Source: Mageeibacillus sp. UBA5734 (GTDB taxonomy: Bacteria > Bacillota > Clostridia > Saccharofermentanales > UBA5734). Taken from it: a DNA stretch of 64,000 nt. Position numbers and translations under genes: made by a program. The stretch covers positions 50,192-114,191 of the forward strand of contig DIGA01000095.1 of the NCBI GenBank assembly GCA_002419365.1, read 5' to 3'. Shown here one piece after another: positions 1 to 8,202 of the stretch (positions are counted from its first letter, which is position 1; each line of letters opens with the position of its first letter). Under the pieces are notes generated by a model, which was not told the DNA's origin, ran no database searches, and saw only the letters and a list, made by a program, of their open reading frames with translations.

Positions 1-1
1 T

Positions 2-532
2 CTGGCAGCCTGTGAAAAGCTGGAACTGCCCTTTCTGTTTCATATGAGTCCCCAAGTCGGATACAATTACGGTCTGGTGGACGAACCCGGCCTGCCATTA
101 CTGGCAAAAGCCCTGGCCCGCTACCCTGCATTGACCCTGATTGGTCATTCCCAGCCATTCTGGTATGAAATCGGCGGTGAAATGCCAGGAGATTTTCATT
201 CGCGCAACCAATACCCGGTCGGACCGGTGAAACCTGGTGGCTGTCTGCCTGATCTGTTCAGGCGTTATCGAAATCTGTATGGGGATCTTTCCGCCCACAG
301 TGGCGGTAATGCCATCATGCGCGACCCGGATTTCGGGTATGCTTTCCTGGAAGAATTCCAGGACCAGCTGATGTTTGGTTCCGATCGTGTCAATCCAACC
401 ATGCAGTTCCCGCTGGCGGAATTCATCTACAACGCCGTGAAAAAAGGCCGGATCAGCCGGACTGCTTATGATAAAATCTTTTACCGGAATGCCATCCGGG
501 TCTTCCGGCTGGACCACCTCATCAACAGCTAG
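2..532 (+). CDS. Amidohydrolase family protein, C-terminal part (5' end outside window)
   Basis: The reading frame is open from the first bases of the window and ends in TAG at 530-532, so about 176 C-terminal residues are present and the start lies upstream. Visible elements fit a TIM-barrel metal-dependent hydrolase of the amidohydrolase-2 type: LFHMSPQVG, TLIGHSQPFW with a likely metal-ligand histidine, GDLSAHSGGNA, and MFGSDRV with the usual late aspartate. Family members hydrolyse or decarboxylate small cyclic or acyl substrates. The substrate here cannot be read from the sequence. It runs tail to tail with the aldose epimerase gene, with six bases between the stops. Confidence 0.75.
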   Translation: MAACEKLELPFLFHMSPQVGYNYGLVDEPGLPLLAKALARYPALTLIGHSQPFWYEIGGEMPGDFHSRNQYPVGPVKPGGCLPDLFRRYRNLYGDLSAHSGGNAIMRDPDFGYAFLEEFQDQLMFGSDRVNPTMQFPLAEFIYNAVKKGRISRTAYDKIFYRNAIRVFRLDHLINS

Positions 533-538
533 TCCTGC

Positions 539-1411
539 CTAGCCCATTTCAATCCAGCATTCAGCGTGCCAGGTTTCACCTGGCAATAGTTGCAGGGCTG
601 TGCCGGCACTCACATCCGCAGCGGTGCCACTCCAGGGCTCCACACACAGGTATTTGTCATATCGGTTGGACCAGATCACAACCGTTGAAAAGCTTGAATC
701 GAACCCCATCGTGATCTGCCGGGAACCTTGAGTCATCACCACTGGACTTCTAACCCCCTGGCAAAAGATACCGCCTTCCGGACCTTGCGCCGGTAAGGAT
801 AATAGGCTATCCAGCACAGGCCTCTCTGCCGGGATCGGACTGGCCGGGCCAAAATAGCGTGCTGCAGACATCTTCAGGTCCATTTGAGCCGCCGCTGCAT
901 TTTCCACTATGAAGTACGGGTGAAATCCATAGACAAACGGCATCGCCTCTGTCCCTGTGTTGGCATAGGCTTGCCTGACCCTAAGGCGTCGGCCCTGGAG
1001 ACGGTAGCGGAAGGTCAGTTCAAAGGCAAACGGAAAAGCCGTCAGAGACTTTTCATTGGCAGCCAGCTGCAGCACCGCTTCCGCGCCATCTGCAGCTGAC
1101 GTTGCAACCAGTTCCCAGGGTAAAAGATGCGCTACACCATGGATGCCTATGGTGTAGCGCTTTTGGTTCCAGGTAAAGGTATCGTTTGGCAGAGGGCCGC
1201 AGATCGGGAAAAGCACGGGCATGGCACAGCGCGGTCGCTCGTCTGACAGCAGGTTTTCAGGATCACCATAGAGGTATTCGCGCCCTTGGAGCTGAAGTCC
1301 TGTCAACATCCCGCCCCGGGAGGGTGTCAGGATAGCCTGGCTTTTGGCCACATCATCCTGGAGCACAACCTGCAGGCGGTCGCCAGCATGATCCTGAGTC
1401 ACTTTGTACAC
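539..1411 (-). CDS. Aldose 1-epimerase (galactose mutarotase-like) family protein
   Basis: A 290-residue protein of the length usual for the YeaD/GalM-like mutarotases, which interconvert alpha and beta anomers of sugars. Supporting segments are FPICGPLPND, GIHGVAHLLPWEL (a conserved histidine after a glycine), YGFHPYF near residue 160 and LCVEPWSG near residue 257, which carries the usual late catalytic glutamate. There is no signal peptide, so it is cytosolic. It is the last gene of the minus-strand dctPQM-nagA run, 22 bases after nagA, so it probably acts on a sugar imported by the TRAP system. Exact sugar specificity is not visible. Confidence 0.85.
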   Translation of the reverse strand: MYKVTQDHAGDRLQVVLQDDVAKSQAILTPSRGGMLTGLQLQGREYLYGDPENLLSDERPRCAMPVLFPICGPLPNDTFTWNQKRYTIGIHGVAHLLPWELVATSAADGAEAVLQLAANEKSLTAFPFAFELTFRYRLQGRRLRVRQAYANTGTEAMPFVYGFHPYFIVENAAAAQMDLKMSAARYFGPASPIPAERPVLDSLLSLPAQGPEGGIFCQGVRSPVVMTQGSRQITMGFDSSFSTVVIWSNRYDKYLCVEPWSGTAADVSAGTALQLLPGETWHAECWIEMG

Positions 1412-1433
1412 CAGAAATACCCCTCCCCCTGGT

Positions 1434-2621
1434 TCAGATCACCTGACGCCCTGATAAGAAGACTGCCTGGGTCCTGATCGCATCATCCAGCAGCACCAGA
1501 TCCGCATCCGCGCCGATCACCAATTCACCTTTACGCCCGGAAAGGCCCAGGTGGTGAGCAGGATTTCTGGTGAGCATCCGAACGGCTGCCCACAAAGGCT
1601 GGCCCGCTTGCTGGCAGACCGTACGTACCAGTCGATCACCTGAAGCAATGCTGCCAGCAAAAAACTTGCGGTCAGGAGATTTGGATACACCATCTTCAAG
1701 GATGATCTTCATCGTTTTGCCAAAAATTTCCATCTCATACTCACCGTCCGGGTAACCGGCCAAGGAGGTCGCATCCGATACGAGCATCAATCGGTCATAG
1801 CCAATGCACTTGACGGCCAGGCTGATCAGCTCAGGTGGCAGATGGCAGCCATCCGCGATGATTTCCACATCCAGGTCATCCAGGAGCAAGGCAGCCTCCA
1901 CGACGCCTCCTCTGCGGAAACCACCTTGCCGAGTGACTGTGGACATCACGCTGTATAAATGGATCACACTGGAAAATCCGGCCAGCTTGGCTGCCTTTAC
2001 TTCCGTAAAAGTGGCCTGGCTATGGCCAATGCAGGGAATGATGCCCAGTTTTCGGATCGCGCGGCCGAATTCCAGGACACCTGGCAGCTCTGGAGCCGCC
2101 ATCCAGCGCACAATTGTGCCTTCGGCAGCGGTCACAATGGCCTGGTAGAGAGCTGGGTCAGCTTTTGCGAATTCCGATTCCGTGGCCAGTTCTTTGCCTT
2201 TGGCTGGGTCATCCGCCATGTAGGGGCCTTCTAGGAAAAAACCCAGGAAATGGGGCAGGTTTTCGCGCCCGGCCATGCCTCGCACCGCGGCAACATGCTG
2301 CTTCATCTCATCGGCTGAATGGACAATCGGGGTCGGGGTCAGGGAGGTGACACCGTGCTCGAGGTGCATCCGGAACCCTTTTGCATAATCCTCGGCAACT
2401 GGATTCATGAAACTGCCACCGCCACCACCATGGGCATGGACATCGATGAAGCCTGGTGCCAGATAGTGACCTGAGCAATCGATCTTCTCAGCATTCGTGA
2501 CCTTGGGCGCATCTGGTTCCAAACCCAGCCAGGAGATTTTTCCAGCATCGACCAGCAAAGCACCGTTTGCCAGCAGTTGATCCGGTAAAACCAGGGTACA
2601 GTTGTGAAAAAATTTGGTCAT
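1434..2621 (-). CDS. nagA: N-acetylglucosamine-6-phosphate deacetylase
   Basis: It removes the acetyl group from GlcNAc-6-phosphate to give glucosamine-6-phosphate and acetate. The 395-residue product has the NagA order of metal and catalytic residues: HAHGG (H62, H64), FFLEGPY (E130), CIGHSQA (H199), IHLYSVMS (H220) and LVSDATS with the catalytic aspartate at 282. The usual HLFNAM box is changed to HLYSVM. I chose the ATG at 2621 because GGAGGT lies about eight bases upstream; an in-frame start at 2639 would lack a site. It follows dctM by 22 bases in one operon, which suggests an amino-sugar substrate for the transporter. Confidence 0.9.
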   Translation of the reverse strand: MTKFFHNCTLVLPDQLLANGALLVDAGKISWLGLEPDAPKVTNAEKIDCSGHYLAPGFIDVHAHGGGGGSFMNPVAEDYAKGFRMHLEHGVTSLTPTPIVHSADEMKQHVAAVRGMAGRENLPHFLGFFLEGPYMADDPAKGKELATESEFAKADPALYQAIVTAAEGTIVRWMAAPELPGVLEFGRAIRKLGIIPCIGHSQATFTEVKAAKLAGFSSVIHLYSVMSTVTRQGGFRRGGVVEAALLLDDLDVEIIADGCHLPPELISLAVKCIGYDRLMLVSDATSLAGYPDGEYEMEIFGKTMKIILEDGVSKSPDRKFFAGSIASGDRLVRTVCQQAGQPLWAAVRMLTRNPAHHLGLSGRKGELVIGADADLVLLDDAIRTQAVFLSGRQVI

Positions 2622-2643
2622 ACACACACCTCCGGGCATTTCA

Positions 2644-3951
2644 TCAGGAAATAGCGCCTACCAGTCTGGGAATGAACAGACTGATCTCCGGGAAAAGAAG
2701 CAGGATGATCGTACAAGCCACCATGGCCAGCACAAAGGGCATCAAGTCCTTGATCGTTTTTTCGGCCCTGACCTGAGCGATGTTACAGCCAAGGATGATG
2801 GCATTGCCAACAGGCGGTGTCACCAGGCCAATCGCCATGGCCAGTATGAAAACGATGCCAATATGGTATGGGTTGTAACCCAGGTTCATGGCCATCGGCA
2901 CCAAAACAGGGGTCAACATCATCAAAAGCAGTCCCATGTCGATAAAGAGGCCCATGGCGACAATGGCCAGGATGATCAACGTCATCAGGACGGTCCCATT
3001 GTCCGTCATGGCCATCAGCATCTGTGTCAGTTTCAGAGGCGCCTTCAGGAAAGAAAGGACATAGCGGAAGGCGAACGAGGTCGCAATCGCCAGCATGATC
3101 ATCGTCATGTTGTCGACAGCTTGCGCCATGCTGCGCCAGAACTGCCTCAGCCCCATGTTCTTGTATATGAAAACCGTGACAAAGAGCGAATAGACAGCCG
3201 CAATCGCAGCCGCTTCAGTTGCAGACGCGACACCCTGGGTCGTGCTGTAAATGATGATGACCATGGCGAACAAGCCAAACAAGGCGTCCTTGACGATCCG
3301 AAGATTTTCCTTCAGGCTCTTTTTTTCACTGTAGGGGTATTTGCGTTTGACCGCGATCCAGATCGTCGGGATTAAAAGCGCCACACCCAGCAGGATGCCC
3401 GGCAGATAGCCCGCGAGGAACATGGTCGTAATCGATAATCCGGCATTCGCATATATGACAAAGAAGATCATGTTCTGGCTCGGCGGAATGATGACACCTT
3501 GCACCGAGGAGGTCACGGTGACCGCAACAGAATATTCCGGATCATAGCCTTCTTTTTTCATGGCTGGAATGATCATGGCCCCAATGGATGAGACATCGGC
3601 AACCGAAGATCCCGAAATCCCGCCAAAGAGCATGCTGACCAGGACATTGACGATCGCGGTCCCGCCACGCAAACGGCCCACCAGCAACGAGCTGAACTGG
3701 ACCAGACGCGTCGAAATATGGCCGTCGGACATGATCTGGCCCATGATCATGAAAAAGGGCACGGCCATGAATGTGAAGGTGTTCAGGCCGGAAGCTGCTG
3801 CCGAGAACAGATTGTAAAGCGGGATATCCAGATACAGGGCGGTGATCAGGGAAGCACCACCCAGGGCAAACGCAACCGGAATCCGGATGATAATGAAAAA
3901 AATAATGCTTCCAAAAAGCAGTGCCAGGGCTATCAATTCATTCGCCGACAT
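2644..3951 (-). CDS. dctM: TRAP transporter large membrane subunit DctM
   Basis: About 435 residues, highly hydrophobic with roughly a dozen predicted membrane segments, typical of the channel-forming subunit of sodium-driven TRAP uptake systems. Family signatures include VPFFMIMGQIM, LFGGISGSSVADVSSIG, and ITPPVGN-like GLVTPPVGNAI near the C terminus. The start at 3951 (MSANELIALA) is preceded by AAGGAGA. It overlaps the dctQ stop by 14 bases, which implies translational coupling. A longer frame opening at 3996 has no good ribosome site and would run deep into dctQ. Confidence 0.92.
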   Translation of the reverse strand: MSANELIALALLFGSIIFFIIIRIPVAFALGGASLITALYLDIPLYNLFSAAASGLNTFTFMAVPFFMIMGQIMSDGHISTRLVQFSSLLVGRLRGGTAIVNVLVSMLFGGISGSSVADVSSIGAMIIPAMKKEGYDPEYSVAVTVTSSVQGVIIPPSQNMIFFVIYANAGLSITTMFLAGYLPGILLGVALLIPTIWIAVKRKYPYSEKKSLKENLRIVKDALFGLFAMVIIIYSTTQGVASATEAAAIAAVYSLFVTVFIYKNMGLRQFWRSMAQAVDNMTMIMLAIATSFAFRYVLSFLKAPLKLTQMLMAMTDNGTVLMTLIILAIVAMGLFIDMGLLLMMLTPVLVPMAMNLGYNPYHIGIVFILAMAIGLVTPPVGNAIILGCNIAQVRAEKTIKDLMPFVLAMVACTIILLLFPEISLFIPRLVGAIS

Positions 3952-4459
3952 GGATGATTCTCCTTGTCTTCTTTTCATCTTTGACAAAAACGCCAATCAA
4001 GTTGATGATGCAAAAGAGCGTGCTCATTCCGGCGCCAAAAATGACTGGAATGTACCGAAGTCCCTGACTCCAGCCACTGGCGGCCATCGGCTTGTTCCAA
4101 TACTGGTTCATCAATTTGACTCCAAAATACGCCAGGATGACCAGAAACACGCCCTGGAGCAGATAGCGGAAGACGTCCATGGCCTTTTGTAGTCCAGGCG
4201 ACATTTTTTCATAAACCGAACCGATATAGAAATGGTCGTCTTTCCAAGTGTTGAACACGATTGAAGGGTATGCAAACCAGCCCAGCAGGAGCAAGACGAT
4301 TTCATCCGACCAGCTCCAGGGATCATTAAACGCATACCGCTTGATGACTTGGACAAAGGACACAGCCAGCATGAGCAGCATCACGGAAATGCAATACCCC
4401 TTGATCCAAACCAGCAAGACATCGACTTTGCGGCGTAAGGACAGATATAAATGAGTCAT
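3938..4459 (-). CDS. dctQ: TRAP transporter small membrane subunit DctQ
   Basis: A 173-residue protein with four hydrophobic segments (about 15-37, 53-70, 92-112 and 135-158), the layout of the DctQ subunit that pairs with DctM. The motif RYAFNDPWSWSDEI after the first helix is the family hallmark, where a Trp-Ser-Asp-Glu box precedes helix two. It lies between dctP and dctM and overlaps dctM. The gap of about 110 bases to dctP contains a stable stem-loop, so the membrane subunits are probably made at lower level than the binding protein. Confidence 0.92.
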   Translation of the reverse strand: MTHLYLSLRRKVDVLLVWIKGYCISVMLLMLAVSFVQVIKRYAFNDPWSWSDEIVLLLLGWFAYPSIVFNTWKDDHFYIGSVYEKMSPGLQKAMDVFRYLLQGVFLVILAYFGVKLMNQYWNKPMAASGWSQGLRYIPVIFGAGMSTLFCIINLIGVFVKDEKKTRRIIHVGE

Positions 4460-4517
4460 CTCGTTGACGTTCCTTTCAAGAAATAAATCCTTGTTTCAGC
4501 CTGGGAACGACTGAAAA

Positions 4518-4553
4518 ATAGCCGGCGATTTACCAAAGCAAACCGCCGGCTAT
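4518..4553 (-). terminator. Intercistronic stem-loop between dctP and dctQ
   Basis: Perfect 10-base arms, ATAGCCGGCG at 4518-4527 and CGCCGGCTAT at 4544-4553, enclose a 16-base loop. No uridine run follows on the minus strand, so this is more likely a processing or mRNA-stability element, or a partial terminator, than a full stop. Such hairpins after the binding-protein gene are common in uptake operons. Confidence 0.7.
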
Positions 4554-4571
4554 CGTCATACTTGTTTTGAG

Positions 4572-5657
4572 TTATTGGATGGCGAGAATTTTATCCAGAT
4601 AATCCTTGTACTGAGGGTAATTGCTGTACATAGGCTGGACGGCCTGCTGGAATTCAGTTGTATCGACCTCGATGAATTCAACACCAGCTTCGACGCATTT
4701 CTGTTTATATTCCTCGGACGCTGCATTAGAAGCTACTATCATGGCATCGATGTATTCATCCAAGGCCTTCATGAAAACTTCTTTCTGCGCATCTGTCATG
4801 GCTGAATAGCATTTTTCACTCATGATATAGACATTCGGGGAAATCTGGTGCTTGTCATAGGTGAAGTATTTGGCTGCTTCATAATGGCCGGTCAGATAAT
4901 AGCCCATCATCGGGTTCTCGGCTACATCCACAACCCCAGTCTGCAAAGCCTGGAAAACTTCGCCAAATGCCATCGGAGTCGGAACTGCACCGAGCGCTTT
5001 GATCATGTTGATAACGATCTCGGATTCCTGGACACGGACTTTCTTGCCCTTGAGGTCAGCCAGGCTGCGGATCGGTTCTTTGGAATAGAAGCTGCGGAAT
5101 TCTGCATCACCGCTGGCTTTGAGGTAAGTGAGGCCCACAATATTGGCATCATGGAGTTTGCCAAGGATCTCCTGGCCCACTTCACTTTCCAGCACGCGGT
5201 TGCAATGGTCGGCATCATTGTAAAGGTAAGGCAGCGTCAGGACGCCCACATCCGGGACAGTCGCCTGGAGAGATGCCAGATTGACACGCGTGAACTCAAC
5301 TGTACCCGCCTCGATCATGCCAACAACAGTGGCTTCATCACCCAGCAAGGCATCCGGGAAAAATTCAATCTGCACGGTATTATTGGTTTGCTCCGCCACC
5401 TTCTTGATGAAATCTTCAGCCAATGTTCCAATCGGCGAGTTTGCGGGCTGGTTTTCAGCGAACTGGATCTTGATCACAGGTGCATCCGCGAAAGGATCAC
5501 TGGGTGTTCCTGCAGTGGAAGGGGCAGCCGTGGTTGAAGCTTCAGCAGCTGTGGTGGCCGCAGAAGTGGCAGAGGTACTCGTTTGGGCACAACCAGCGCC
5601 AGCAAGCACCAGCATGGCCAGGGACAAGCTAAAAGCAAGCAATCTCTTCTTGAACAT
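4572..5657 (-). CDS. dctP: TRAP transporter substrate-binding lipoprotein DctP
   Basis: A 361-residue extracytoplasmic solute receptor. A basic n-region and hydrophobic core lead to the lipobox LAGAGC, with the lipidated cysteine at residue 23, then a Thr/Ala/Ser-rich linker to about residue 55. The mature part shows DctP features: GEVFQALQTGVVD, and the conserved arginine segment LKGKKVRVQ that normally binds a substrate carboxylate. The ATG is preceded by TTGGAGGAGA. It heads the operon dctP-dctQ-dctM-nagA-epimerase. The ligand is unknown. The carboxylate-binding arginine suggests an acidic sugar, while nagA downstream suggests an N-acetylated one; a sialic-acid-like compound would fit both, but this is inference. 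Confidence 0.92.
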   Translation of the reverse strand: MFKKRLLAFSLSLAMLVLAGAGCAQTSTSATSAATTAAEASTTAAPSTAGTPSDPFADAPVIKIQFAENQPANSPIGTLAEDFIKKVAEQTNNTVQIEFFPDALLGDEATVVGMIEAGTVEFTRVNLASLQATVPDVGVLTLPYLYNDADHCNRVLESEVGQEILGKLHDANIVGLTYLKASGDAEFRSFYSKEPIRSLADLKGKKVRVQESEIVINMIKALGAVPTPMAFGEVFQALQTGVVDVAENPMMGYYLTGHYEAAKYFTYDKHQISPNVYIMSEKCYSAMTDAQKEVFMKALDEYIDAMIVASNAASEEYKQKCVEAGVEFIEVDTTEFQQAVQPMYSNYPQYKDYLDKILAIQ

Positions 5658-6047
5658 GTTCGGTCTCCTCCAAAATCTTAATCAGGTTCATCAGAAGTCA
5701 AAGTGGGATGGACATGCAGCTATCCCGCCCACTTTAACGAAGCTAATGAGGTGATTCTAATCTCCTTCACAATGGCTGTTCTTTGCAAAATAAAACCGAA
5801 ATCTTGCATATCCTGACTGGATCAAAGAAATCAGCGAGCAAGGATCACCGGGTCGTCGAGCCTGACCATCACTTTGTTCCTGCTCGGCGCAGGTATGGCC
5901 ACTACCTTCCCTCGAGCCCTTCCAGCTCGTCAATGCCGTCATTGTCACCTTCATCTAGCTGGCACTTGTCATTTATAATCTGCCCAAGTCCAGAATTTCA
6001 GACCTTTTATTCCGATATCGGTATATAATTGATCTGAGGTGATTGTG
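5658..6047. other. Divergent intergenic region between dctP and fic
   Basis: About 390 bases with no convincing gene. Near dctP it holds an inverted repeat (AAAGTGGG 5700-5707, CCCACTTT 5728-5735) in the expected dctP leader, which could be an operator or an mRNA hairpin. Toward fic it holds the promoter and palindrome described separately. The central part, about 5760-6000, shows nothing I can assign; a 65-codon minus-strand frame there has no family features. Confidence 0.5.
6012..6029 (+). promoter_or_regulatory. fic promoter -10 with abutting CCGATATCGG palindrome
   Basis: TATAAT at 6024-6029 lies about 20 bases before the likely start of fic and is a consensus -10 box; no clear -35 is seen. 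The perfect palindrome CCGATATCGG at 6012-6021 sits two bases upstream of it, inside the spacer, where a bound repressor would block transcription. The same ten bases occur in the padR leader at 61061-61070. Confidence 0.6.
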
Positions 6048-6968
6048 GTGAAATACATGAGCATAACTGAAGCGAGTCAAAAGTGGCAGATCAGCGATCG
6101 CAGGATTCGCGTGCTTTGTGGGGAAGGCAGAATCGAGGGCGCCGTCAAGATTGGCCGCAACTGGTCCATTCCTATCGATGCAGTGAAACCAGTCGACGCG
6201 AGAGAAACTACTAAAAAGTTTTACGTGGGGCTGGATGAAGATTTCACAATCGTTGACTCCCTCAAGCACGCGATTGATCAGCATCGCCCTTTTCCGGAGA
6301 GACTTGCCCAGTCGCTGCATGAAAAGCTGGTTGTTGAATGGACCTACAATAGCAATGCGATCGAAGGAAATACCCTGACCCTGTCCGAGACCAAAGTTGT
6401 TCTGGAAGGCATCACGGTTGGAGGCAAGTCACTGACCGAGCATTTGGAAGCCATCAATCACAAGGAAGCAATCCTTTTTATCGAAGATCTCATTGTCAAC
6501 CAAGAATCCCTCTCGGAATGGAACATCAAGAACATTCACGCGTTGGTCTTGAGAGAAATTGACACGCTGAATGCGGGGAAATACCGGACGGAAAATGTCG
6601 TGATCAGTGGTGCCAGACATATCCCCCCCAAACACTATGAAATCAATAACCTGATGCAAAAACTGGTCCGGGAATATCAGGAAGATTGGACGGATTTGCA
6701 TCCGGTCGTCAAAGCAACCTTGCTTCATGGCGAATTTGTGAAAATACACCCTTTTATCGATGGAAACGGCCGGACAGCGCGGTTACTCCTGAATTTTGAG
6801 TTAATGAAGCAGGGCTATCCTCCGGTCATCATCAAAAATGAAACCCGGGCGGCCTACTACGATGTGCTCGACCTGGCCCATTCCACCATGAACTACAGAC
6901 CCTTGATCAAACTCATAAGTGACCTAGTTTTGGAAACTGAACAACTCTGGTTATCCGTGCTGGACTAG
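6048..6968 (+). CDS. Fic-domain protein with N-terminal helix-turn-helix
   Basis: A 306-residue protein. Residues about 3-48 resemble a MerR/excisionase-type DNA-binding helix-turn-helix (SITEASQKWQISDRRIR, ending in IGRNWSIP). The Fic core has the intact catalytic motif HPFIDGNGR (234-242, catalytic H234), which in this family transfers AMP or another nucleotide moiety from a nucleotide substrate to a target protein. NSNAIEG (S102, E106, G107) matches the N-terminal autoinhibitory motif of class II Fic proteins. GTG at 6048 with GAGGTGAT upstream is my preferred start; GTG 6039 and ATG 6057 are possible. It stands alone and is convergent with an AraC-type gene. Target unknown. Confidence 0.87.
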   Translation: MKYMSITEASQKWQISDRRIRVLCGEGRIEGAVKIGRNWSIPIDAVKPVDARETTKKFYVGLDEDFTIVDSLKHAIDQHRPFPERLAQSLHEKLVVEWTYNSNAIEGNTLTLSETKVVLEGITVGGKSLTEHLEAINHKEAILFIEDLIVNQESLSEWNIKNIHALVLREIDTLNAGKYRTENVVISGARHIPPKHYEINNLMQKLVREYQEDWTDLHPVVKATLLHGEFVKIHPFIDGNGRTARLLLNFELMKQGYPPVIIKNETRAAYYDVLDLAHSTMNYRPLIKLISDLVLETEQLWLSVLD

Positions 6969-6997
6969 TCATGCTGCAAAACTCATTGCCAGCCCAC

Positions 6998-8104
6998 TCA
7001 CACCGCTGTCCCACTCACCCGTCCCATGGAGTCCCGGTATTGGCGCGGTGAAAGGCCGGTCTTTTTCTTGAAGATCTTGGAGAAATAGCTTTGGTCGCTG
7101 TAACCGACCTCCGTAGCGAGGCGGTTTAGAGGGATATGCTCTTCCAGCAGCAGTTTCTTGGCCTGGTCGATCCTGACTCGATTAATATAATCCGAAAAGT
7201 TTTCGCCGGTCTCTTTTTTGAACAGGCGGGAGAAGTAGCTGGGGCTCTGGTAAACACTGGAAGCAACGTCTCGCAGGGACAGTTCGGATCGGTAGTTCCT
7301 TTTGATGAATGTTATGGCATCCTTCATCTCGCGACTGATGTTACAAGTTTGCCTGTCACTGCACTCGATGTACTGTTCAAAGATCGCAACAATCCAGAAT
7401 TTGATTTCGTCCTGGTTTCTAAAGCGGTCGATTTTGCTGAAATTGATTTGGTTCAAGGTGTTGATGGTTGCTTGGTCCGCCCCCCGGTGAAGGATGGAAC
7501 GCGAAATCAAAACGATCAGCTCGATGATGCCGATTTTCTGGCTATCCCAGTCTTTTCCGGCGGGCAGAATGTTCTGATCCAGTATTTCAACCATGATCTG
7601 GATGGCTTCGCTGATCTGTCCTGACTCGATGCAGAGCATCAAAGCCTTCTCTTTTACAATTTGCGCCTGGAGACCGGCTGAATCATCACGAACCGGATCA
7701 TGGCTCGCGTGTGTTCGATCCTTGTCATCCGGCCAGTCGCATTCACCTGGCTGGGAGTCTCGACAGACTTTTTGGACCATCATCTGGAGGACCTGCCGGC
7801 AGGAAGTAATTCTGGCGCGCTCCTGATCGTTGAGCAGCGCTGGGTTTTCCGTTTTGAATGAACTGCAAACGGTCAGCTGAATCGTCCCGCCCTCAAAAGA
7901 GACCGGTTCCAGCCAATACACGAACCCCGTTCCATCGAGCCAGACAGGCTCTGATGTCTGGCAGGAAAGATGAAAAGGCGTTCCTGGATTGGCACGGGCA
8001 GGGAAAATAACGTTAGCTTCCGGATCAAAAACGACACACTGTAGATCACAGGCCTGGTGATAGAGTTCAAACACATGGTGAATATCGGGACGCTGACCAT
8101 TCAT
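6998..8104 (-). CDS. AraC-family transcriptional regulator
   Basis: About 368 residues. The last 105 or so form a double helix-turn-helix AraC/XylS domain (AITFIKRNY, LRDVASSVYQSPSYFSRLFK, then LATEVGYSDQSYFSKIFKKK and GLSPRQYR). The N-terminal part (about 5-110), with LYHQACDLQCVVFDPEANV, resembles a PocR/GAF-like ligand-sensing domain, a weaker call. ATG 8104 has GGAG about a dozen bases upstream; GTG 8131 in the same frame is an alternative. It lies beyond the terminator of the PTS operon, reads in the same direction, and may control that operon or a distant one. Confidence 0.85.
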   Translation of the reverse strand: MNGQRPDIHHVFELYHQACDLQCVVFDPEANVIFPARANPGTPFHLSCQTSEPVWLDGTGFVYWLEPVSFEGGTIQLTVCSSFKTENPALLNDQERARITSCRQVLQMMVQKVCRDSQPGECDWPDDKDRTHASHDPVRDDSAGLQAQIVKEKALMLCIESGQISEAIQIMVEILDQNILPAGKDWDSQKIGIIELIVLISRSILHRGADQATINTLNQINFSKIDRFRNQDEIKFWIVAIFEQYIECSDRQTCNISREMKDAITFIKRNYRSELSLRDVASSVYQSPSYFSRLFKKETGENFSDYINRVRIDQAKKLLLEEHIPLNRLATEVGYSDQSYFSKIFKKKTGLSPRQYRDSMGRVSGTAV

Positions 8105-8150
8105 AAGGGATACAACTCCAACGCTTGGCACGTTAAATGCCCTGTCGCCT

Positions 8151-8184
8151 GAAAGAAAAGGAGGCCGCAGCCTCCTTTTCTTTC
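8151..8184 (-). terminator. Rho-independent terminator of the PTS/URO-D operon
   Basis: Perfect 15-base arms, GAAAGAAAAGGAGGC at 8151-8165 and its complement at 8170-8184, surround a four-base loop. On the minus strand the GC-rich stem is followed by TTTTC and a pyrimidine run, 20 bases after the URO-D-like stop codon. Symmetry means it may also work on the other strand. Confidence 0.85.
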
Positions 8185-8202
8185 AAGCCAATCAGGCTGC
8201 TA

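Noticed and set aside
5757..5954. A 65-codon minus-strand open frame upstream of dctP
   Set aside because: No ribosome site, no motif and biased composition; treated as non-coding.
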